From NCBI GenBank assembly GCA_024403235.1, contig JAKSSF010000016.1, positions 1 to 50,314 of the forward strand: a stretch of 50,314 nt of DNA. Direction: 5' to 3'. The stretch's first letter is position 1. Every line of letters starts with the position of its first letter. This document shows, piece by piece, positions 45,116 to 50,314 of this stretch. This DNA comes from Lachnospiraceae bacterium (GTDB lineage Bacteria; Bacillota; Clostridia; Lachnospirales; Lachnospiraceae). The notes under the pieces are model-generated. The model did no database searches. It was given only the letters and a program-made list of their open reading frames with translations, and had not been told where the DNA came from. The position numbers were made by a program, and so were the translations under genes.

Positions 45116-45968
45116 AGCTATTTTTTTTGACTGGGATGGCACAGCAGTAAAAAGCAGAAAAGCTCCGGTGGAAGAAGCAGTAGCAGTTATGGCTCCCCTT
45201 TTGGGAAAAGGGGTAAAGCTTGCTATCGTCAGTGGAACAACTATTGAAAATATTGCCGGTGGAAAAATAGAATCCTATTTTACCAAGGAGCAGTTGGATA
45301 ATCTTTATCTGGGATTAGGAAGAGGAGCTTATAATTATGCTTTTAAAGATGGGGAACCTTTTATCTTCAAAGATGGCATTCCGGATACCAAAACCCTTTT
45401 GGATATTCATAGGTTGTGCTTTGATATTCATATTTTGTTGAAAGAAAAATATGATTTTGATACAGATATTGTTTTCACCAGACCTAACTACTGTAAAATA
45501 GACTTGATGGTATATAACAACCGTGGGGATAATCTTTTCATGCAGGCAAATGAACTGGATCAGTTAAAATCCAGTCTTGTTGAACACGGTATTACAGATG
45601 GACTACAGGGATTAATCAACATCTCCAATGAAATCGCTGCAAACTACGGCTTAAAAGTAGCACCTACATGTGACGCCAAATATTTGGAAGTAGGTCTTAC
45701 CAGTAAAAGTGATAATGCAGATGAAATATTCAAATTGTTACAGGAAAAATACCAGATTAAAGCAATTGATTGTTCTTTTTGGGGCGATGAATTTGTAGGT
45801 ATTGAAGAAGGGATTTTTGGTTCTGATTCTTTTATGAGAACAGATCTTACTAAAGAAGGAGATTTCTTTGATGTGTCCAATGTTCCGGGGAGACGTCCTG
45901 GAGGAGTTCAAAACCTAGGGGGAAGTATTCAAACCTTTTTAGATTTTTTAAGGATACAACTATTATAA
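45102..45968 (+). CDS. HAD-superfamily hydrolase
   Basis: A 288-residue HAD protein. Motif I is 'FFDWDGTAV' (about residues 8-16), motif II 'AIVSGTTIENI', and motif IV is 'FWGDEFVGIEEG'. The cap lies between motifs II and III (C2 type). That differs from beta-phosphoglucomutase, the usual HAD partner of GH65 enzymes, which has a C1 cap, so a sugar-phosphate phosphatase is more likely. It starts at TTG 45102, 10 bp after AAGGAG, inside the end of the GH65 gene. Codon use looks closer to the core genes than to the upstream locus. Confidence 0.82.
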   Translation: MKKYKAIFFDWDGTAVKSRKAPVEEAVAVMAPLLGKGVKLAIVSGTTIENIAGGKIESYFTKEQLDNLYLGLGRGAYNYAFKDGEPFIFKDGIPDTKTLLDIHRLCFDIHILLKEKYDFDTDIVFTRPNYCKIDLMVYNNRGDNLFMQANELDQLKSSLVEHGITDGLQGLINISNEIAANYGLKVAPTCDAKYLEVGLTSKSDNADEIFKLLQEKYQIKAIDCSFWGDEFVGIEEGIFGSDSFMRTDLTKEGDFFDVSNVPGRRPGGVQNLGGSIQTFLDFLRIQLL

Positions 45969-46054
45969 GAGAATGAAATTTTTCGATATTTTTTAACATA
46001 TTTGTATGTTTTATGTAGGCTTTTAAACCGGCAGCAGGAAAATCAGAAAAGGAC

Positions 46055-46083
46055 TTGCCTTTTTGCAAAAGATAGCATAAGAT
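46055..46083 (+). promoter_or_regulatory. Promoter of thrS
   Basis: TTGCCT (46055-46060) and TAAGAT (46078-46083), spacing 17 bp, just upstream of the T-box. The 45969-46054 stretch before it holds nothing I recognise. Confidence 0.65.
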
Positions 46084-46094
46084 AAAGAAGATAA

Positions 46095-46346
46095 AACGCT
46101 GAGGAGAACAGTAGAATAGGAAAGGTTCTAAAGAGAGGATTGCCTGGGCTGAAAGCAATCTGAAGCGGCACTATTTGAAAACCATCTCTGAGTGGTCCTA
46201 ATACGACCCGGTGACTTCCGTTATCGTCAAATGAAGCGATCAAGCAATATCCTATCAAAGTATATGGAAGGGAGTGCTTGGTAACAAGGGTGGAACCGCG
46301 TATCTTACGTCCCTTACATTACGCAAGTAGTGTGAGGGGCTTTTTT
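46095..46346 (+). promoter_or_regulatory. T-box riboswitch (threonine)
   Basis: A tRNA-sensing leader. The 5' 'GAGGAGAACAGTAGAATAGG' and 'AAAGAGAGGA' begin Stem I; the specifier codon ACC (Thr) is at 46181-46183, in 'TTGAAAACCATCTCT'. The T-box motif AGGGTGGAACCGCG is at 46287-46300. The terminator stem runs from 46309 to 46340 (14 pairs, loop GCAA), followed by six T. Uncharged tRNA-Thr should pair with it and allow transcription of thrS. The specifier agrees with the gene downstream. Confidence 0.93.
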
Positions 46347-46377
46347 AATGCAAAAATAAAGAAAGGAAAAGGAAAAC

Positions 46378-48336
46378 ATGAAGATTACATTAAAAGATGG
46401 TTCTGTAAAAGAATACGGACAGGCAATGTCAGTATTGGATATTGCAAAGGACTTAAGCGAAGGCTTGGCAAGAGTGGCTTGTGCCGGTGAAGTGAATGGA
46501 GAAGTGGTAGATTTAAGAACAGTAGTAGATACAGACTGTGCATTAAATATTTTAACTGCAAATGATGAAGCCGGTCTTCGTACCATTCGTCATACTACCT
46601 CTCATGTATTGGCAGAAGCAGTAAAGAGAGTGTTCCCGGATGCCAAGTTAGCCATTGGACCATCTATCGATACAGGTTTTTACTATGATTTCGAGCATGC
46701 CCCTTTCTCCAGAGAGGACTTAGATGCTTTGGAAGCAGAAATGAAAAAGATTATCAAGGAGGGTGCTGCATTAGAGAAGTTTACCTTACCTAGAGCAGAA
46801 GCCATTGCTTTCATGGAAGAAAAGGGAGAACCTTATAAGGTAGAATTGATCAAAGACCTTCCGGAAGATGCTGTGATTTCTTTCTATAAACAGGGCGAAT
46901 TTACAGACCTATGTGCAGGACCACACTTAATGAGCACAAAAGGCATCAAAGCCTTCAAATTAATTTCTTCTTCCGGTGCTTACTGGAGAGGAAAATCTGA
47001 AAATGCCATGTTGCAGCGTATCTATGGTACTGCTTTCAATAAGAAAGAAGAATTGGCTGCTTACCTGGAGCACTTAGAGGATATTAAGAAAAGAGACCAC
47101 AATAAATTAGGTCGTGAAATGGAATTATTTACAACCGTAGATGTTATCGGTCAGGGCCTACCTTTGTTAATGCCCAAAGGTGCAAAAATGATTCAGACCA
47201 TGCAAAGATGGATTGAAGATGAAGAAGAAAAGCGTGGCTATGTGCGTACTAAAACACCATTAATGGCAAAGAGTGATTTGTATAAGATTTCCGGTCACTG
47301 GGATCACTATAAAGATGGCATGTTTGTATTAGGAGATGAGGAAGTAGATAAAGAAGTATTTGCCCTTCGTCCTATGACCTGCCCATTCCAGTATTATGTA
47401 TATAAAGCAAGCCAGAAATCCTATCGTGACCTGCCACTTCGTTATGGTGAGACTTCTACCTTATTTAGAAATGAAGATTCCGGTGAAATGCATGGACTTA
47501 CCCGTGTTCGTCAGTTTACCATTTCAGAAGGTCATTTGATTGTTCGTCCGGACCAGATGGTAGAAGAATTTAAGGGTTGTCTTGCTTTGGCAAAATATTG
47601 CTTGCAGACCTTAGGTGTTGAGGAAGATGTTACTTACCATCTGTCAAAATGGGATCCTGATAATAGAGCAAAATATGTTGGGGAGCCTGAAGTTTGGGAA
47701 GAGACAGAACAGCATATCCGTGACATTTTAACAGAATTAGAGATTCCATTTGTAGAAGATGTAGGAGAAGCTGCTTTCTACGGACCAAAAGTAGATATCA
47801 ATGCAAAGAATGTATATGGAAAAGAAGATACCATGATTACCATTCAGTGGGATGCTCTTTTGGCAGAACAGTTTGATATGTACTATGTGGATGAGAAAGG
47901 AGAAAAAGTTCGTCCTTACATTATCCATAGAACTTCTATGGGATGTTATGAAAGAACCCTTGCCTGGTTGATTGAAAAATATGCAGGCAAGTTCCCAACT
48001 TGGTTATGTCCGGAACAGGTAAGAGTATTGCCTATTTCTGAAAAATATATGGACTATGCAATGTCCGTAGAAAAAGCATTAAAGGACAATGGCATTCTTT
48101 GTACTGTAGATAATCGTTCTGAAAAGATTGGCTACAAGATTCGTGAAACTCGTCTGGCAAAGGTTCCTTATATGTTAGTGGTTGGTGAAAAGGAACAGGA
48201 AGCAGGTTTGGTATCTGTAAGAAGCCGTTTCGCCGGTGATGAAGGTCAGAAACCTTTGGCACAGTTTATTGACGAGATTTGCAAAGAAATCCGTACCAAA
48301 GAAATCCGCAAGGAAGTTGTAGAAGAACAAAAATAA
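46378..48336 (+). CDS. thrS: Threonyl-tRNA synthetase
   Basis: A 652-residue class II aminoacyl-tRNA synthetase. Order of domains: TGS (about 1-60), the SAD/editing domain (about 65-225, 'HTTSHVLAEAVKRVFPDAKL'), the catalytic core with zinc-ligand cysteine in 'LRPMTCPFQYYVYK' and 'GLTRVRQFTISEGHL', and a C-terminal anticodon-binding domain ('GYKIRETRLAKVPYMLVVG'). Length is standard. ATG 46378 is after GGAAAAGGAAA. Controlled by the upstream T-box. Confidence 0.97.
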   Translation: MKITLKDGSVKEYGQAMSVLDIAKDLSEGLARVACAGEVNGEVVDLRTVVDTDCALNILTANDEAGLRTIRHTTSHVLAEAVKRVFPDAKLAIGPSIDTGFYYDFEHAPFSREDLDALEAEMKKIIKEGAALEKFTLPRAEAIAFMEEKGEPYKVELIKDLPEDAVISFYKQGEFTDLCAGPHLMSTKGIKAFKLISSSGAYWRGKSENAMLQRIYGTAFNKKEELAAYLEHLEDIKKRDHNKLGREMELFTTVDVIGQGLPLLMPKGAKMIQTMQRWIEDEEEKRGYVRTKTPLMAKSDLYKISGHWDHYKDGMFVLGDEEVDKEVFALRPMTCPFQYYVYKASQKSYRDLPLRYGETSTLFRNEDSGEMHGLTRVRQFTISEGHLIVRPDQMVEEFKGCLALAKYCLQTLGVEEDVTYHLSKWDPDNRAKYVGEPEVWEETEQHIRDILTELEIPFVEDVGEAAFYGPKVDINAKNVYGKEDTMITIQWDALLAEQFDMYYVDEKGEKVRPYIIHRTSMGCYERTLAWLIEKYAGKFPTWLCPEQVRVLPISEKYMDYAMSVEKALKDNGILCTVDNRSEKIGYKIRETRLAKVPYMLVVGEKEQEAGLVSVRSRFAGDEGQKPLAQFIDEICKEIRTKEIRKEVVEEQK

Positions 48337-48355
48337 GTGTAAGTGATTAAAACCC

Positions 48356-48436
48356 CTTTCCCTGGATATACTATGGATAACCGAGACAAGATATCGGTTA
48401 GAATAGTGACAGATTTTATGGAATGTCCAAGGAAAG
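48356..48436 (+). promoter_or_regulatory. Nested inverted repeat before the DUF1540 gene
   Basis: CTTTCC and TGGA (48356-48366) can pair with TCCA and GGAAAG (48426-48436), enclosing TAACCGA/TCGGTTA (48378-48384, 48394-48400). The outer right arm abuts the GAGAGG ribosome site of the next gene. No T-run, so not a terminator. Confidence 0.4.
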
Positions 48437-48448
48437 AGAGGAATACAC

Positions 48449-48766
48449 ATGGCAAAATTACAATGCAGAGCCAATACCTGTATGTACAACATGGATGAAT
48501 ACTGTAGCAGAGGCGATATTACCGTAGGTGGAAAACATGCTACGATGGAAAATGATACCAGTTGTGAAAGCTTTTCAGAAAGAAGAGAGGACAGATTCAC
48601 AAGCAGCACAGTGCATCCCAGTCAGTATATCAGTGTGGATTGTGAGGCAGTAAATTGTATTCATAACAACGATTACAAATGTGTAGCCAGCCAAGTAGAA
48701 ATCAAGGGAATGGGCGCAAGTAATCGAGTGGAAACAAATTGCGGAACTTTTCGAGAAAGAGTATAA
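48449..48766 (+). CDS. DUF1540 protein, two cysteine modules
   Basis: A 105-residue protein with two copies of the DUF1540 pattern: 'LQCRANTCMYNMDEYCSRGDI' in shortened form (C...C...C plus later 'TSCESF', residues 5-42) and 'VDCEAVNCIHNNDYKC' with 'TNCGTF' (about 68-101). Each has four cysteines, suggesting metal binding. The function is not known. Preceded by GAGAGG. It sits between thrS and the infC leader. Confidence 0.82.
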   Translation: MAKLQCRANTCMYNMDEYCSRGDITVGGKHATMENDTSCESFSERREDRFTSSTVHPSQYISVDCEAVNCIHNNDYKCVASQVEIKGMGASNRVETNCGTFRERV

Positions 48767-48773
48767 AAAACAC

Positions 48774-48802
48774 TTGACGAGGTTTCAGAGGTATGCTAAG
48801 AT
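48774..48802 (+). promoter_or_regulatory. Promoter of the infC operon
   Basis: TTGACG (48774-48779) and TAAGAT (48797-48802), spacing 17 bp, immediately upstream of the leader. Confidence 0.75.
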
Positions 48803-48808
48803 TTCTTA

Positions 48809-48957
48809 GTGTGTAACGAGTGATTGCACATAGACAGGAAAGCAGAGTATCCCTCTCACCCTACGGCATTTGGCTTAGTAGGCGTTAATAGTCTTTAAAG
48901 AATGTAATCTTTATGGATTTTGGTGGATAGTCTGTTTGACTATCCACTTTTTATTTT
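48809..48957 (+). promoter_or_regulatory. L20-type leader with attenuator before infC
   Basis: About 150 nt between the promoter and infC, in the place where Firmicutes carry the leader that ribosomal protein L20 binds to repress its operon. It ends with GTGGATAGTC/GACTATCCAC (48923-48932, 48938-48947) and a T-rich run (48948-48957), a clear terminator. The conserved segment 'GTTAATAGTC' lies before it and could pair with the left arm. Assignment rests on position, operon and the terminator. Confidence 0.75.
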
Positions 48958-48983
48958 GTTTATCCATTGAGGAGGGTACAACC

Positions 48984-49490
48984 ATTAGCGAATTAATGAT
49001 TAATGAACAGATCCGTGACAAAGAAGTACGTGTCATTGGAGAAGACGGTGAACAGTTAGGAATCATGTCTTCAAGAGATGCTTTGAAGCTGGCAGAGGAA
49101 GCAGAGCTGGATTTGGTAAAGATTGCTCCAACAGCAAAACCACCGGTTTGTAAGATTGTTGATTACGGAAAATTCCGTTACGAACAGGCCAGAAAAGAGA
49201 AAGACGCAAAGAAAAAGCAGAAAACCATCGAAATCAAGGAGATTCGTTTATCCCCCAATATCGATACCAACGATTTAAATACCAAAGTAAATGCGGCTAG
49301 AAAGTTCCTTTCTAAAGGAGACAGAGTAAAAGTTACTTTGCGTTTCCGTGGTCGTGAAATGGCCCATATGGCAAACAGTAAACATATTTTAGACGATTTT
49401 GCAGAAAGCCTTTCTGATATCTGTGTAATTGAGAAAGCACCAAAGGTGGAAGGCAGATCAATGACAATGTTTTTGACTGAGAAGAAATAA
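48984..49490 (+). CDS. infC: Translation initiation factor IF-3 (ATT start)
   Basis: A 168-residue IF-3, which keeps ribosomal subunits apart and checks the start codon. N-domain 'INEQIRDKEVRVIGEDG', linker rich in Lys, and C-domain 'KVTLRFRGREMAHM'. The start is ATT at 48984, 7 bp after GGAGGG (48971-48976). An ATT start is the classic IF-3 self-control signal, because IF-3 rejects unusual starts. Longer frames upstream run into the attenuator and are not real. rpmI and rplT follow. Confidence 0.93.
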   Translation: MSELMINEQIRDKEVRVIGEDGEQLGIMSSRDALKLAEEAELDLVKIAPTAKPPVCKIVDYGKFRYEQARKEKDAKKKQKTIEIKEIRLSPNIDTNDLNTKVNAARKFLSKGDRVKVTLRFRGREMAHMANSKHILDDFAESLSDICVIEKAPKVEGRSMTMFLTEKK

Positions 49491-49537
49491 TCTCAGTTAA
49501 GATAGATAAGTAAATCAAGTATAGGAGGATATAAATA

Positions 49538-49735
49538 ATGCCAAAAATTAAGACAAGCAGAGCAGCAGCAAAGCGTTTTAAAGTAACAGGAACAGGTAAA
49601 TTAAAAAGAAGTAAAGCTTACAAGAGCCATATCTTAACAAAGAAGACTACTAAGAGAAAAAGAAATCTTAGAAAGCCTGCTATCACAGATGCAACCAACG
49701 TTAAGAATATGAAGAAAATTTTACCATATTTATAA
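49538..49735 (+). CDS. rpmI: 50S ribosomal protein L35
   Basis: A 65-residue basic ribosomal protein: '[20 protein letters not shown]' start and '[11 protein letters not shown]' near the end are standard L35. ATG follows AGGAGG. It sits between infC and rplT in the conserved operon. Confidence 0.97.
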   Translation: MPKIKTSRAAAKRFKVTGTGKLKRSKAYKSHILTKKTTKRKRNLRKPAITDATNVKNMKKILPYL

Positions 49736-49780
49736 TTTGTATGAAGCGTGATTGTTAAAGATTGATAGGAGGAAATAGAA

Positions 49781-50137
49781 ATGGCAAGAATTAAAGGCGG
49801 AATGAACGCTAAAAAGAAACATAATAGAGTATTAAAATTAGCAAAAGGCTACAGAGGAGCAAGATCTAAACAGTACAGAGTTGCAAAACAGTCTGTTATG
49901 AGAGCTCTTACATCTGCATATGCAGGTAGAAAACAGAGAAAACGTGAATTCAGACAGCTTTGGATTGCTCGTATCAATGCAGCAGCTAGAATGAACGGTC
50001 TTTCTTACAGCAAATTTATGTATGGTTTGAAATTAGCTGAAATCGATATGAACAGAAAAATGTTAGCAGAAATGGCTGTAAATGATGCAGAAGGTTTTGC
50101 AGCATTAGCTGAAATCGCTAAAGGAAAATTAGCTTAA
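49781..50137 (+). CDS. rplT: 50S ribosomal protein L20
   Basis: A 118-residue 23S-binding protein essential for early large-subunit assembly. '[20 protein letters not shown]' and '[20 protein letters not shown]' are diagnostic. In Firmicutes L20 also binds the infC leader to repress this operon. ATG follows AGGAGG. A terminator follows. Confidence 0.97.
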   Translation: MARIKGGMNAKKKHNRVLKLAKGYRGARSKQYRVAKQSVMRALTSAYAGRKQRKREFRQLWIARINAAARMNGLSYSKFMYGLKLAEIDMNRKMLAEMAVNDAEGFAALAEIAKGKLA

Positions 50138-50146
50138 GAAGCTTTG

Positions 50147-50177
50147 GAAAGACTTCCTTTTGGAAGTCTTTCTTTTT
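50147..50177 (+). terminator. Terminator of the infC-rpmI-rplT operon
   Basis: A perfect 11-bp stem GAAAGACTTCC (50147-50157) with GGAAGTCTTTC (50162-50172), loop TTTT, then five T. Confidence 0.92.
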
Positions 50178-50189
50178 CGAAAATAGTGG

Positions 50190-50218
50190 TTGACAAGTAT
50201 AATCTTTTTCGATATACT
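50190..50218 (+). promoter_or_regulatory. Strong tRNA promoter
   Basis: TTGACA (50190-50195) and TATACT (50213-50218), spacing 17 bp; near-consensus, as expected for a stable-RNA gene. Confidence 0.85.
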
Positions 50219-50265
50219 TACAAAGTCGGTTGCGTCAGTACCCAGAAGACGCAGTTACTGATAAT

Positions 50266-50314
50266 GGGATCTTAGCTCAGCTGGGAGAGCATCTGCCTTA
50301 CAAGCAGAGGGTCA
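50266..50314 (+). tRNA. tRNA-Val(TAC), partial, cut by the window end
   Basis: The acceptor arm GGGATCT, D arm (GCTC/GAGC) and the full anticodon arm are present. The anticodon stem is TCTGC/GCAGA with loop CTTACAA, so the anticodon is TAC. The T arm and 3' end lie beyond the window. It may head a tRNA cluster. Confidence 0.88.

Noticed and set aside
1-50314. CRISPR array
   Set aside because: No regularly spaced direct repeats were seen on either strand.

Overview
The window reads as chromosomal DNA of a strictly anaerobic, low-G+C Gram-positive bacterium of the class Clostridia, most likely family Lachnospiraceae. The reasons are the [FeFe]-hydrogenase maturases hydE-hydG-hydF, an oxygen-sensitive class III ribonucleotide reductase, the gene order tig-clpP-clpX-lon-engB, a T-box in front of thrS, the infC-rpmI-rplT operon with its leader, and DUF1540 and YvyF-like small proteins. 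This placement is inferred from gene content; no 16S rRNA is present.

Layout. 1-0.7 kb: a Phd/YefM-ParE/RelE-type toxin-antitoxin pair whose promoter lies inside a perfect inverted repeat. 0.8-3.7 kb: housekeeping genes (rsmJ, a hypothetical, holA, a DJ-1/PfpI protein). 3.7-7.5 kb: hydE, hydG and hydF, which build and deliver the hydrogenase H-cluster; no hydrogenase structural gene is in the window. 7.6-13.9 kb: protein quality control (tig, clpP, clpX, lon) and the ribosome-assembly GTPase engB, then a TPR lipoprotein. 15-19 kb: nrdD with a fused redoxin domain, then pyrF and pyrE, followed by a 50-residue membrane protein. 19.3-25.3 kb: an M29 aminopeptidase and the purine genes purE-purM-purN-purD. 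25.3-31.7 kb: a YvyF-like zinc/HTH protein, an SH3b surface protein with a very acidic tail, clpC, a conserved hypothetical and radA.

31.7-33.1 kb is a junction: tRNA-Trp with its own promoter and terminator, a 144-bp nested foldback element, a Cof-type HAD phosphatase, a candidate minus-strand small RNA and a strong terminator. 33.2-45.1 kb is visibly more A+T rich and looks accessory. It holds an ORF6N-domain protein (minus strand) carrying the same 28-nt palindrome in its coding sequence and in its promoter region, an apparently truncated secreted repeat protein, a YesN/YesM-type two-component system whose kinase gene is frameshifted, a carbohydrate ABC importer (binding protein and two permeases, no ATPase), a PIG-L-family deacetylase and a GH65 glycoside phosphorylase. 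The last two have no signal peptide and overlap, so an imported acylated (perhaps N-acetylated) alpha-linked disaccharide is a reasonable but untested substrate guess. A HAD hydrolase overlaps the end of the GH65 gene.

46-50.3 kb returns to core translation genes: T-box-controlled thrS (specifier codon ACC), a DUF1540 protein, the L20-type leader, infC starting at ATT, rpmI, rplT, and the first 49 nt of a tRNA-Val(TAC) behind a near-consensus promoter.

No CRISPR array, rRNA, complete insertion sequence or prophage was seen. The best leads for something undescribed are the deacetylase/GH65 sugar locus, the ORF6N palindrome pair, and the foldback element beside tRNA-Trp.
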